DNA of 64,000 bases, from NCBI GenBank assembly GCA_951812925.1, contig OX638369.1, forward strand, positions 54,696,373 through 54,760,372. The letters are read 5' to 3'. Below are positions 12,271-24,091 of the stretch, in pieces (positions within the stretch are counted from its first letter, which is position 1; each line of letters starts with the position of its first letter). This stretch comes from Calliopum simillimum. Taxonomy: Eukaryota; Arthropoda; Insecta; Diptera; Lauxaniidae. The notes under the pieces were generated by a model. That model saw only the letters and a program-made list of their open reading frames with translations, searched no databases and had not been told where the DNA came from. Both the position numbers and the translations under genes were made by a program.

Positions 12271-12534
12271 CATACGCTTCAAAAAAAAAAAAAAAAAAAA
12301 AAACACGGCTTTTAAGTGTTAAAATGAAATAATGCAAAGGTATCTATATATTAATACGCAATGCAAAAATTTGTCATTTCTTTTAACCTATGTTAGAAAT
12401 GGAGCACGACTTTGAATTATACACAATTAGAAAGGCATTTGTGTGTTAATGTGCACAAAGTTAAAATTATTTTAATTTTTTGCCATGAAGCAAGGTAAAA
12501 TTAAATGCAAATTTTTCAATCTTAACAACGACAA

Positions 12535-13350
12535 AAAGAATTTATAGTCTTTAGTATTTGAGTGAAGTTTGGTTGGATTATCTCAAAAAACTCTTTCAGT
12601 ATAGCATTTTGAAACTTTTGCTTATATGGGAGGTGCCACGCCCCCTTGTCCGATTTCACTCAATTTTTGTTGAGAGCTTTCATTTATGATTCTTAGTGTC
12701 TGAGTCGAATTTGGTTGGAATATCTCAAAAAACGCTTTCAGTATAGTGTTTTGAAGCTTTTGCTTATATGGCAGGTGCCACGCCCTCTTGTCCGAGTTCG
12801 TCAAGTTTTAGCTTAAAGCGTGCATTTATAGTCTTTAGTATTTGAGTGAAGTTTGGTTGGATTATCTCAAAAAAACTCTTTCAGCATAGCATTTTGAAGC
12901 TTTTGCTATATGGGAGGTGCCACGCCCTCTTGTTCGAATTCGTTCAGTTTTTTCTCAGAGCTTGCGCTTACAACTTTTAGTATTTATGCGTATTTTGGTT
13001 GCATTGTCGTGAAAAATACTCCTAAAATTGCATTTTGAATATATTTTATGGGCGGTAGGCGTGTCCGTTGACCGATTTCGCTCATTTTCAGTCCCCCGAG
13101 CTATCTTTGACGACGGAGGCAGTGTATTAAATTTCATTGAATTATCTTGCTTAGTTTTCTCCAAAAATGTATTTCAACATACAGCCAGCCAGCCAGCCAG
13201 CCAGACAGACAGACGGACGGACATGGCTATATCGACTCAGGAGGTGATGCTGATCAAGAATGTATATACTTTTCTATGTCGGCCACGCCTCCTCCTCTGC
13301 GTTACAAACGGAAGGACAAAGTGAATATACCCTGGGTGTAGGGTATAAAA
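12535..13350 (+). mobile_element. Helentron (INE-1/DINE-1 type), best-preserved 3' end
   Basis: It holds three tandem modules spaced 142 bp apart (GAGGTGCCACGCCC cores near 12630, 12771 and 12913). A longer CAGC/CAGACAGACGGACGG microsatellite follows, then the GGACATGGCTATATCGACTC and CTGATCAAGAATGTATATAC blocks, GCGTTACAAACGG, and the terminal hairpin ATACCCTGGGTGTAGGGTAT. The layout matches non-autonomous Helentrons. Open frames over this region are by-products. Confidence 0.75.
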
Positions 13351-14817
13351 ATCATAAATGTTTCGGTTTATGAGATATCGAATTTTTAAATATATTTTTG
13401 TACTTTATTTTCCTGCTCAGGTACTTAATAACAATGCTCCTCAATGCTCGAAGTCATTGGGATATAAAAAAGTTATATTTGCAAAAGTGTCTACATTGTC
13501 TAGAAAAGATAGCTAAGGAAAAATCTAAAACCTCCTTTCTAATGACATTTAAAAATGTGGGTTCATTACCCCTGTTTACGATCACTAAGTTGATTTTAGT
13601 AATAAAGTCAAGAGTAAAGTAGACTCATTTCGTTTACATGTGGCAGTACTCGGTGAGCTGCTTAAGTTCGTTTGAGTAGCTCGAGAGATAAAGGGAAGCA
13701 AATATTATTGTTCTTCTTCCTCGGGCACTAGGCACTTCTGCCGGGACAGCTATTAGGTCTATTTGCTTGGAAAGAAATTAAATATGGTCATTCATTCAGA
13801 TAGTCATCCACCGAGGTCGACTTTGATATTGTAGACCAACTTACATAGTTTTTTTTAAACGGTTTTCATCATGGCACTGAACTCTAAAAAGGGGCTGCTT
13901 TTGCACTGTGGGGACTAATGTGGAAACTTTTGGGTCTGTAGTGTATTAGGGGTATAGGATTTATTCCCCTTCCGAACTTTTTCAGTTTTTCCCCGTTCTT
14001 TTTAAGCTTTGGTTGCAGCTAGGCATTTCCAAAATAAAAAAACAATTTGGTTTTTTGGGAAATGGGGGTTTCATAGAAAAAAAATAATATTTCTGAAAAA
14101 TCGCAAAAATCAGATTTTCTCTGTCACAATTCTTTTTCATATTTTATTTAATTTATTGTTTCTTGTTGTAGTTGATTACAATCACTTCCAAACTTAGACA
14201 AATTTCTCTGCGTATACTGCAACAGTCAAAATACAATAATTAAAGTGTGGCGCATAAGTATAAGCCAGCTAAGTCGTGAAGATCATTTGCTAAATAAACT
14301 TTTCCATACATAATCTTATTCTATTTACTTAACGTTTTAATAAAATAAAAAAATACTGTTGTAAAAAAAAATATTTGTTCTGTTTAATTTAAATCTTGCG
14401 TGAATTATGGGACACCTTTGAATTTCCGTCCAAGGAATAGGTCGAACCACCTTCAGTGTAGTAGTGTGGTAAGGCATACTTCCTACATTATATACCTATC
14501 GTTGATGATGTAGCTAACAAGTCAAAGCTATCAATCTTTTTTATGAATTTATACTGTCTGTTTGCAAGCATTTGTACCAGATGAATAAGAGTTATACACA
14601 GATTTACCATTTAATGTTGATACAAAACCATCAGGCTAAGCAATAAACAAACAAGAGAACGCATTTTTTATAAACACTGGTTTTATTTAGCTAAATTAAA
14701 AAAGGGTCTGCTTTTTATGCTGCATAGTAAAAACGAGCAAAAAAACTCATTTGTTAAATAAATTGCGGTTAAGAAAATAAATAAAAATACTTAACTGCCA
14801 ACGCACGATATCTTAAA

Positions 14818-14940
14818 ATGAAAGACTTTGCTGCTACTTTATTACAAGTGGAGCAAATGTTAACGAAGGCATCATTAATCACAGTGTACGCTGCTGCATC
14901 AGCAGCATATGCCATATACTTAGTACAACAACGGGGGCGT
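14818..14940 (+). CDS. Candidate first coding exon, membrane protein, unrecognised
   Basis: An ATG opens 41 codons that end exactly at a strong CGT|GTGAGT donor in phase 0; reading on, a stop follows after three more codons. Codon usage looks protein-like, with GCT/GCA alanines and no T-runs. The peptide begins MKDFAATLLQVEQML and then has a clear transmembrane-like stretch (ASLITVYAAASAAYAIYLV) ending in QQRGR. It lies antisense to the dpr-like intron. I cannot find a convincing next exon or a family match, so it may be the start of a nested gene, a retained fragment of one, or chance. Confidence 0.4.
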
Positions 14941-15869
14941 GTGAGTAATTAGAATATAATTTTTTATGTGTATGACTTAAATATCACTCATATGTCAACG
15001 TGTAAAGCGCGCTTTAAATTCATTACAACGAATTAAATTGAAAACTTGTGACAAATTCGAAATAATAAAGTGAAAAATATGATGCTAATTTCAATGTTAA
15101 TAATTCAAACTAAGCCAGCACGAATTACATGAGTCCTCACTCACTCGTACTCGCGTACATGCATTTCGAAAAGAAAAATCGTCTATTACTCATACGTCAT
15201 GTTAAACCGTAATTTCTTTAATGACATGCTACCACAAATGCTTCAAGAAATATGTGCGAGTCTTTTTTTTTCAAAGAGATGAACATGAAAGTAGTGGCGG
15301 GATGGTTTAAAAGAAAAAACCGACAGTAAATCAAATGGGGAGGAAGATGGAGGAAGATTAAATGAGAAGACAGACTGTCGAAAAAAGAAACATGTAGATA
15401 GTGGGCTAACTGCTAGTGAGTTAATCCTTGCGTAACAGATTAAGATTTGGGTTGACATCTCCGATTTTTATGAAAGTTAGTGAAAAGTTAGTATTTGACA
15501 TACGTATAACTGTGGCAAAATGATTTTCTGAAAATCAGCAAATTTCCAAGATGGCAGCCATAGGAAGTTCGATCCAACTTTTGGAAACTCACATATTAGA
15601 AAATTCATAGCTCCTCGTTTTTTTATCTGACTTTAATGAAATTTTCAGGGTTAGTGCAGAAAAGTATGATCTTTTGAAAAGAATGTTACACTGACAAAAA
15701 AAAAAATTGTTTTATTTGAAAAAAATAGTTTTTTTATTTTTTATAGCCATTTTGGGGCTTGGAGCTCCATTTTTATTTTTTTTTAAATATTTTCATTTAA
15801 AAGTAAAATTTATAGTTATTATTTTCCGATCCTCAAAATCATGGTATCCTTGCTACCATATAGGGTTGC

Positions 15870-16200
15870 CACCGATCGGTCGGTATTTTTTTGCATTGAC
15901 CCCTAGAAAAATTTTTCATAGAATTTTTTTGTAGAATATTTTAACCCATTATAACCAAATTTTTGGATAAAGGGGTAAAAAGCCCCCATAAAATCGGTAT
16001 ATAATGGGTTAAGATGTTCTAGAAAATTATTCCTTGCTTAATATCATGTTAGCCTTCTAGAATATCTTAACCCATTATATTCCGTTTTTATGGGTCTTTT
16101 TGACCCCTTTTTTAAAAAACTTGGTTTAAATATTCAACGGAAATATTTCCCAAAAAATTTCAGAAGGAACCACCGAAAAATACCGTCCGGACGGTGACAG
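15870..16200. repeat. TTAACCCATTATA inverted-repeat element
   Basis: Two inverted copies of a TATAATGGGTTAAGAT...TTCTAGAA segment face each other at 15993-16024 and 16055-16083. They are flanked by further GACCCC...GAATATTTTAACCCATTA pieces. The outer CGGTCGGTATTTTT / AAAAATACCGTCCG motifs are also inverted and may be the ends. It is related to the array at 46.2-47.2 kb. Confidence 0.4.
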
Positions 16201-16386
16201 TTTTATACGGTAACGCACGTACACCAAAGACATTGAATAAATTCAAAAACTCATAACATGACAATCGTAGAAGATACGTACCACGATTTGGATGGTTGGA
16301 AAATAATTAAAATAAATTTACTTGTAAATAAAATTATATTAAAAAAATTAAAAGGGTGCTCCAAAATGGCTTTAAAAAGAACTAGT

Positions 16387-17337
16387 AAGGGTGTTGCCTT
16401 TGGCCTGGCCAAACATTAAATACCCTACACAGCAGTATTTTGAAAGTTTTGCTTGTATGGGAGGTGCCACGCCCTATTGTCCAATTTCACCCAGTTTTTT
16501 CTCAGAGTTTAAACTTATAGTTCTTAGCATTTGATTGAAATTTGGTTGGATTATCTCAAAAAATGTTTTCAGTATAGCGTTTTGAACCTTTTGCTTACAT
16601 GGGAGGTGCCACGCCTTCTTGTCCAAATTCACCCAGTTTTTTTTCAGAGTTTAAACTTATAGCTCTTAGCATTTGAGTGAAATTTGGTTGGATTATCTCA
16701 AAAAATGTTTTCAGTATAGCGTTTTGAACTTTTGCTTATATGGGAGGTGCCACTCCCTCTTGTCCAAATTCACCCAGTTTTTTCTCAGAGTTTAAACTTA
16801 TAGTTCTTAGCATTTGAGTAAAATTTAGTTTGATTGTCTCAAAAAACGCTTTCAGTATAGCGTTTTGAAGTTTTTGCTTATATGAGAGGTGCCACGCCCT
16901 CTGGTCCGAATTCTCCTGGTTTTTGTTCAGAGCTTGTGCTTACAATTCGTAGTATTTATATGTATTTTGGTTGCATTATCATGAAAAAAACTCAAAAAGT
17001 TGCATTATCGTGAAAAAAACTCAAAAAGTTGCATTTTGAATATATTTTTTGTATGGGCGGTAGGCGTGTCCGTTGACCGATTTCACTCATTTTCAATCCC
17101 CCAAGCTAACTTTGACACCGAAGGCTGTGCACAAAATTTTATTGAATTATCTTGCTTAGTTTTCGCAAAAAGTATATTTCCACACACAGCCAGCCAGACA
17201 GACGGACATGGCTATATCGACTCAGGAGGTGACGCTGATCAACAATATATATACTTTTCTATATCTGGCACGCCTCCTTCTCTGCGTTACAAACGGAAGG
17301 ACAAAGTGAATATACCCTGGGTGTAGGGTATAAAAAA
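16387..17337 (+). mobile_element. Helentron (INE-1/DINE-1 type), four central modules
   Basis: It begins AAGGGTGTTGCCTTTGGCC, then has four tandem modules at 141-142 bp spacing (cores near 16462, 16604, 16745 and 16887), a CAGCCAGCCAGACAGACGG tract, the GACATGGCTATATCGACTC block and the ATACCCTGGGTGTAGGGTAT end hairpin. A 30-bp segment (GTTGCATTATCGTGAAAAAAC-like) is duplicated near 16970-17025. No open frame in it is a gene. Confidence 0.75.
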
Positions 17338-17567
17338 AGTTTTTTTTCCACATAAAATAATTTATTTTTTCAGTGTAATTTTTATTTTTTTTCAAAAGCT
17401 CAAACCTATTTGCACTTGCTTTGAAAATTTTATTCAAATCGAATCGAAAAGCCGAGGAGTACACTGAGAAAAGAAATATATTTGATTGAACATTCTTAAA
17501 AATATTTATTAATAAATTGTTATCTATTTGATAGAATGTGAATGTGCGGGTCAAATATTTGCTATAA

Positions 17568-17715
17568 CTTACAATAAAAAAAACCTTGTCTGGGTTTCGA
17601 ACGTACTAAAAAAGAAAATAATAAAAAAAAAATCTTTCTTGTCTGGGATTCGGACACACTCTCAGTCATCAGTCAAACGTCATATACATTCAGCTAACTT
17701 TATCTACATTTGTAT
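17568..17715 (-). repeat. Two tRNA-like B-box relics with T-runs
   Basis: On the minus strand, GTCCGAATCCCAGACAAG followed by a T-run and CGTTCGAAACCCAGACAAGG followed by another T-run lie about 65 bases apart, as if a tRNA-derived end had been duplicated. No full cloverleaf is visible. Confidence 0.35.
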
Positions 17716-17857
17716 TGATTGTGAAATCAATAAGGTCTTTCGCTAGTGCCATTTCGAGAATTTGATTGAGGTTTTAAAATTGCCTCAAAGGTACTAGCCA
17801 GCATTATTGAACATCATTACTTAAAGTCGACTTTTGAGCTTCACACACATATAAAGA

Positions 17858-18072
17858 GTGTTCCATAATTCACCTAAGTTTCAAATTTGCCGCCACTTGT
17901 GCGGTAAAGTGTTGCCAACCAAAAAAGTAAAACAGTTTGACAGGTGACTGCTCAGGGTTACTAAAAATAGTGCGAATGTATCAGCTAAGCCATAGTGCTA
18001 TCTATATGTTTCAATAAAAATTCAAAATTCATTAAATTAAAATCTTGCGTGAACTATGGGACCCCCTGTACA
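17858..18072. mobile_element. Short MITE, TGTTCCATAATTCAC / GAACTATGGGACC ends
   Basis: The ends are imperfect inverted repeats related to a CTTGCGTGAATTATGGGACACC sequence that recurs at 14395-14418. The interior is AT-rich and non-coding. Confidence 0.4.
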
Positions 18073-18084
18073 GAAGAGTGGTTT

Positions 18085-18610
18085 AAAAATTAAAGTTGCT
18101 CGAAATTTCGTTCCCAGGGCAGTTTTCTTTTCATATTAATAAGCACTATGTAATTTTCGGTCCATGTCAGAAAAGATTTGATACATCTCAAACTATATTG
18201 AAAACCAAAAAAGTGCCTAAATATGGAAAAACTTCTTGGTTTAAAGTTTTAACGGTTTGGCTTTTTCCTTCGTAAGCACTTTAGTTTTAAAGATATTGTC
18301 TTGTGAAAACTTAAGATTCGAAATAGAACGCAGAAATAAATTCGAATTCGAAATAGATTCGAATTTAGCAGCTCAAAACCTACATGAAAAGTAAACAGTT
18401 AAAGTTATGAAATAAAAAAATTTTCCAAATTTTGGAGCACTTTTTGGTTTTTAAAATAGTTTGGATGGAATCCATCAAATATTCTCGTAAATGAATTTAT
18501 TTTTACATGGTGCTTATTTGCGTCAATAGTAACCTTTTGGTAATCTGGAAACGAAATTCCAAGCAACTTTAATTTTTCCACACAAATTAGTTAGGAAGAG
18601 AAAAAATTAT
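18085..18610. repeat. Foldback element, arms about 230 bp
   Basis: Left AAATTAAAGTTGCTCGAAATTTCGTT and right AACGAAATTCCAAGCAACTTTAATTT are inverted. The arms continue diverged through AGTGCC...TTTTGGTTTT segments to a centre near 18350. Confidence 0.5.
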
Positions 18611-19350
18611 GTGATAACATTGTTCGGCAGATGATGATAATTCTGAAGATTGGACTAAATCAATTAATATAAGCCATGTCTGCCAATTATTTGTTGCTGA
18701 TTTTTGAAATAGAGTCTCTTCAAAAATGTAAAAAAAAAAAAAATGGCTGTGGTATAATATAATTTCGTGTCTGCCACCTATTTTAAAAATCTGGGTAGCT
18801 TAAAAAATTAGACATTTTTCGTGCTGCATTTTTGAGTTTTTAGTTTTTTTTCTCAATTTTTATGTCATAAAAAAATTATGTGATTTTGTGGTCGGGCAGA
18901 CTACGTTTTTTATGAAGATAACATTATAAGGAGCTATTTAAACCATTTCTGCCATTCCGATCTTGCTGCAAAAAATAACTGTAATTTTGTAAAAATGTAA
19001 AAAAAATCTATATATTAAGACAATTTATCGTGTCGGCCATTAAGCGCAATAGCACTCTCGATTGCCCTGAGCATGAAAATACTAGAATTTTACAAAAATT
19101 TCCTAAACTCATACAATTATAGTTTCGAATTCGGTTATTCTTGTAATGGAAATTGAAGAACTTCGATCTTCTGTAACTAATTGCTTCGCTTCTTCCAAGA
19201 AATGACGCATTCCCATTTCTCTATGGATGAATAAGAAGCATAAGCCTTTTATGTGAATCTTTTGCTTTGATTTTAAAAACATTTTGAATGTATTATGCTT
19301 TTAGATCTTAAAATATCCTGCCCAACATTAACTCAACGACGATAACTCAC

Positions 19351-19448
19351 CATTAATCACATGAACCATAACGCTGGCGCTACTCGCTGTTGTCGGCTGA
19401 CAAGTGTAATTCCCTGTATCCGTTGTCTGTGCATTGGATATGCGTAGC
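19351..19448 (-). CDS. Dpr-family Ig receptor, exon with end of Ig domain 2
   Basis: This 98-nt exon encodes LRISNAQTTDTGNYTCQP and the following TTASSASVMVHVIN. It supplies the F/G strands of the second Ig-like domain, including its second disulphide cysteine in the D-x-G-x-Y-x-C motif. It enters in phase 2 and leaves in phase 1, matching its neighbours exactly. The 251-bp intron to the preceding exon is by far the shorter of its two. Confidence 0.9.
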
Positions 19449-19699
19449 CTTCAGTGTATAAAAAGAGAAGAAGAAGAAAGAAGGAAACATAGAAAACATG
19501 AAAACAAATTGTAAATTGTATATAACGCACAACACAACAAGGCCAAATAGTTAATTTTTACAAAAACAAAGCAAAAAATAAAAAGGATTACAATATAACA
19601 ACAACAGCACTTGAACAAAAATGCTATGCAAAAATGTCCTTGTTTTGAGTTTTCGCTCTTGTATTTTTTTCTTTTTCCTTTTTGTTTCGTCCGTCCTAC

Positions 19700-20066
19700 C
19701 TTGACTTAAGCGTATCTCCCAGTTGCGATTCCATAGCAATGCGTGTAACAAAATCTCTGCTTATATCATTTGTTATGTCGTCGCTTTCAACATCATCAAC
19801 AGAATTGCTGTTGCTTTGCCGCCCATCAACGGCACCGGCAACAGCAGTAACAGCGACAGCAACATCATCATCAGCAGCAACATCATCTTCATCCTCCAAC
19901 TGTTTGTGTAATGGCGTTAACATTTGTTCGCCACGATACCAGTAAATCGGTCCAATATCCTTGAAACTTGGCTGCTGTACAATGCAGTTGAGTATAATGG
20001 CGCTGCCTACTTTAAAATGTAAATCGGGTGGACCACTGATGACAGCCCTAGCATCGGGTGATGTTA
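19700..20066 (-). CDS. Dpr-family Ig receptor, exon with start of Ig domain 2
   Basis: After a TCGTTGCAG acceptor the exon codes SPDARAVISGPPDLHF, KVGSAIILNCIVQQPSF and KDIGPIYWYRGEQM. These are the A-C strands of Ig domain 2, with the first disulphide cysteine and the core tryptophan (YWYRG). A loop insertion rich in Asp, Ala and Ser/Asn (about residues 50-95 of the exon) follows, then RIAMESQLGDTLKSR. The donor is AG|GTAGGA. The Dpr-type motifs on both sides leave no doubt about family. The loop is longer and more acidic than I recall in Drosophila, and trinucleotide-repeat-like at the DNA level. In flies, Dpr proteins are neuronal surface receptors that pair with DIP proteins to specify synaptic partners. 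Confidence 0.92.
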
Positions 20067-20108
20067 CTGCAACGATGAAAAAACACACAGTTGTTTATTC
20101 ATCAGTTG

Positions 20109-20130
20109 AGTGTGTGTGTGTGTGTGTGTG
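20109..20130. repeat. GT microsatellite
   Basis: About ten GT units lie 43 bp upstream (on the minus strand) of the acceptor of the neighbouring Ig exon. Confidence 0.9.
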
Positions 20131-20501
20131 AATATAAATTAATGGATTGTTAATGCATTAAAATTAATTGAAACGCTATTTGTCAACTTGGTATTTCACT
20201 GTTTCTTTTTGTGCAGACAACTCATAAGGACATGCCTTGCGTATGAGCGAGTGTGGTATTAATTTTCTTGGCATATCGCTCATCGCTCATTAATTTAATT
20301 AATTTAACTCATGTCGCACGAGTGACAAATTGATAAAGTCTTCAAAATGTAACTATCATATTGTAATGACGTAAATGCAAAAAAAAAGGAATACAATAAA
20401 TCTTCATTGCCACCTGTGTGATAAAGAATCAAACAAAATGAGATAAATTGAGCTTCTGTTGAAAACATTCGCCCAAAAGTATGCAATGATTATGGGAAAT
20501 G

Positions 20502-20661
20502 TATAAATACAGTACAGTACGAAGCAAGGTCAAGTTTTAGAACAAAATAGAATGGCCGGAAACGTGAAGAAGGTTAGCGTAAAGCGGTTTTTAGAAGTAT
20601 CACAGCGAAATTGCGGTATTCCAGGATTATTTGAAAAAACTCTGTAAGGAAGTTCAATAAA
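20502..20661 (+). other. Candidate compact transcription unit, 31-codon ORF
   Basis: TATAAATA at 20502-20509 is followed about 43 bp later by an ATG (20552) in a reasonable context (AGAATGG). The 31-codon frame MAGNVKKVSVKRFLEV...EKTL ends at 20647, with AATAAA at 20656-20661. TATA box, ORF and poly(A) signal thus lie within 160 bp, which could be a tiny gene, a processed remnant or coincidence. The peptide is basic, without a signal sequence or known motif. Confidence 0.25.
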
Positions 20662-21024
20662 ATAATGGAAGGGCACTTCTTTTTATGGTGGTATTACAAC
20701 TCAGTTTTTTTACATCATTTTCTTAAAACCTGTGTCATATAAGAGGAGGTTATTTTCGGATATGCCCGTATAGTTAAGATCATCGATTTAACACAAGAAT
20801 GCGTTATTTTTGTTTTTTTATTCATGTACAGTGGTCTTAAAAACTTTAAAAATCGATTCAAAAAATCTGACGTGCTGGAGAAAAACGACGAAATACGGGT
20901 ATTTTTTTTTTTTTTTTACGTCTACTTTAAGAATTTTGTGGAATTTTTCATTTGTTTTTTTTTTTGTGTCGGACGGTGTAATCTATCAAAAAACGATTAT
21001 ATCAAGATAACAGTGAGACGAGAG

Positions 21025-21382
21025 AGATCACAGCTGTTCTACTGCAATGTTAAAAGTTATAGATGACATTCGGATAGCTAATGATCTTGATCAGATAACT
21101 CTTCTCTGCCTCTTGGACTTTTCGAAGGCTTTTGACAGTGTTAATCATACAATATTGTGCAAAAAACTTAAGTTATATTTTGGTTTCTGTGATAGTTCTG
21201 TGCGGCTGCTTAATAGTTATCTTGAGGGTAGACTACAAAAAGTCAGAGTGGGTGATATCTCTTCTGAATATAAATCTTGTCGAGCTGGTGTTCCCCTAGG
21301 CTCTGTCTTGGGCCCGCTCTTGTTTTCCATGTTCATTAATGACATTTTCTCGGTTTGTAATAACATTAAGATGCATGCTTAT
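21025..21382 (+). pseudogene. LINE reverse transcriptase, 5' part (CR1/jockey-like)
   Basis: The frame shows HSCSTAMLKVIDDI, LLCLLDFSKAFDSVNH (RT motif A with its catalytic Asp), YLEGRLQKVRVGD and SCRAGVPLGSVLGPLLF (motif B), then FINDI. This is the reverse transcriptase of a non-LTR retrotransposon of CR1/jockey type. The element is 5'-truncated near 21025, and the endonuclease domain is absent. Reading stops at 21382 where a hAT-type element is inserted, precisely in front of the catalytic A-D-D of motif C. The other part resumes at 24593. Confidence 0.85.
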
Positions 21383-22379
21383 TAGAGAGGATCAATTTGT
21401 TCCAAGCCAAATTTTTCCACTTACTTTCATTCAGTTTCGGATTCTCCGATAAAATCTAAGTTAAAAACTCCTGAGAACCATATATCTGCGGTGAATTTCG
21501 ACTCGGCCAAAAATCGTTTGAAGTTTTGGGTTTCTTTCGCTGTTGCGAGATTGTCTTTGATGATTTATAACTTCCGAACAACTTATTGTATTGCTATGAT
21601 TTTAGCACCGTTAGAAAGGTGTTGTTGCGTAGTAAGAACGCTTTGGCTAATTTATTGAAAAAAATTATCCGGTTCAAAAGTTATGACCTTTTGAATGAAA
21701 ATATATAAAAACTTTATACAAAATGTACCAAAAATTTCATCTTTTTTTTTAAAAAAATATACTTTTAAATTTTTTTATAGTGTATAAAAAAAACTATCTA
21801 GAGAGGGTCTATTCATCCAGATACGGCTAGTCATTTCAAAGTTATGACCGTTTGAATGAAGACAGATAAAAACTTCATACAAAGTATATAAGAAATTTAA
21901 TCTTCCTAGAAAAAAAAACCGTTATTTTTGAATTTTTTTCTATAGCTCATCAAAACGCCTTTCAAACGCAGTCCTGTTCTTTAAGATACGGCTAGCAATT
22001 CCAAAGTTACGACATTTTGAATGAGAGCAGATGAGTACTGTTGAGTGAAAAAATATTTAAAACAAACTTGAACAAAAAAATTTTTTTTTTTTGTTTTATG
22101 AGTTCTTGTGTAGCACTTTCGACTACCATTAATTAGTAGAAAAAAACCGCCAAAGGATTTTTTGAAGTTGGGTCACTAAGCGGTGCTATAATGGCTCAAA
22201 GTTCGAAAAATCAAGTATTATAGAGAAAATGTATGCTTTGATTCAAAATGTCATAATTTTGGAATTTCTTGCCGTATATTTTAGAACAGAACTGTGTTGG
22301 AAAAGTCTTTTAATAAGCTATAGAAAAAAATTCAAAAATAACGGTTTTTTTGTTTTTGGAAGATTAAATTTCTAATATA

Positions 22380-24091
22380 CCCTGCCGGCAAATGGACTAG
22401 TTAAAGAGTAGTCCATTAACTAGTCCTCTACCAACCAGTACTAGTCCGACTTCAATCCCTTTTGCATACAAGCAACTGTTCTTTTTTGTGTGTTGATGTC
22501 CTACGAAATTTCAATTGGCCCCTTATGCATTACTTCTACACCAGTCCGGGGCTAGTTGTAGTATGGAAGTAGTCACTTAACAACTAGTCTTGAACCATTT
22601 GTTTTGTGTGTAGTTCTGCTATAGTAATAAACGTGGTATATAGTGAAAAACTCTGGATATTTTCAAATAATTTTGTTTTTATATCAATTTTTATTTTCTA
22701 AACATAAATTAAATAAAGTAAAATATCATTTAATACATGTTATACATATTTTTTAATTAAGTATTTATGCTCTTTAGATACCTTTCTAAAGTGCCTCTTT
22801 TTTGCTGGCTGAAACGTTTCATAAACTTGATTCCTGAAATCCGAGGGAGACAAAGTCGAATAAATTGCATCTGGAAGTAGAGATAGAAATTTTATTAACA
22901 AAAGCCATACATTTTGGAATATTATTTCATTTGAACTATACCTTCAATTAATTTGAAAAATTTTTTAAAAGTTTGCAGGCTGAAATTCCCTTTAACTCAA
23001 AAATTGCTTCCAAATATTTAAGAAAACCGGTCCTTAGAGCAGAGAACTATTGAGGAAAACAATGAATTTTTTGTAAATAACATTTATAAATAAAACTTCT
23101 TGTAAAATTACTTACTTTGTTGTTTATCTTATTTCCATATTTCCCGATCAAGAAAATGAAGGCGGTCCGATGTCGGTATGCCATCGGTTTGAAGTCGGCG
23201 GATGTCGGCAACCGATATCCGAACGCACTCCACCCGATAGGGATATCGGGCCGACATGCATCGCCGATATCGGGTCGAAATTACAGGGCAACGTGAAACA
23301 TGCATTTCAAATTGGCCAGGAATACAGCGAATTACATAGCTACGCAAATTATAATTTTTTTTATTAATAATGGTTATATTACTTTCATTGTCCAAATTTG
23401 CGATGTCCTGAAGTGCTTGTCTCTGAATTAAATCCAATTCGTGTTGCCTCTGCCGACATCGTCTTATTCTTTCGGCGTTGCCTTGATAACTCATTGTGGA
23501 ATTCGTATCACATGCGGTTAAATTAATTAATTTCCATGTCACATTTCAAGTGTGATTGACATTATTATTTCTGGCGTTCGCGCAGTTCGGCGCATCCAAG
23601 ATGAAGCCGCATTCGGCCCTTTGTCAGCTAGCGAATATCGGCCCGTTAATCTCTAATATTTATCGGCCCGATGACGGGTTCAACCACGTTTGCGCAGTTC
23701 GGCTAATCGAAAAGCGGCCCGCGATGCTACCGCTCTCCGATGCCGCCAAGTCCGGCCGCCGACACAAAAACGATATCGGACCGACATCTACCGATATCCG
23801 CCGCCTTCATTTTCTTGATCGGGTACATATTTATGCTGTTTTTTATGATTTCACTTGAAAAGTTAAACACAATTTGTTTTGACGCATATCAATCTGACAG
23901 AAAAAAATTATTTCAAAAGCAAATAACAAAAATTTAAATTTGTTTTCGTCACGATTCAAATTTCTCTGCGCTTACAAACTACAAACTGAGATCGAACTGG
24001 CCTCCACTGCATCCCTTTTTAACTAGTTTTGAGCTAGTAGTAACCGCGAACTAGTATTTTTTGTGGACTGTCTCATATTTTTACTGCAGGG
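22380..24091. mobile_element. TA-flanked CCCTGC...GCAGGG element
   Basis: It starts CCCTGCCGGCAAA, ends TTTACTGCAGGG and is flanked by TA on both sides. It lies in the right arm of the hAT-type foldback: the host sequence CTAATATA...CTTTGTATGAAG, joined without it, matches the other arm at 21880-21895. Both subterminal regions carry several CTAGT motifs (ACTAGTCC/GGACTAGT). It has no transposase. It holds a further element at 23143-23823. Confidence 0.6.
23143..23823. mobile_element. GATATCGG-rich inverted-repeat element
   Basis: Perfect 23-bp inverted ends (CCCGATCAAGAAAATGAA then GGCGG) bound a 681-bp unit. Inside, CCGATATCGG/CCGACAT motifs recur many times near both ends, which makes it conspicuously GC- and CpG-rich against its surroundings. 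CATATTT occurs next to both ends and may be part of a 7-8 bp duplication. A 137-codon minus-strand open frame (23129-23542) starts MTWKLINLTACDTNST and has a helical-looking RIRRCRQRQHELDLIQRQ segment. I do not recognise it. Confidence 0.6.

Noticed and set aside
17000..17326. 108-codon ORF (also those at 13028-13341)
   Set aside because: Fall in the microsatellite and 3' end of Helentrons, which are non-coding.
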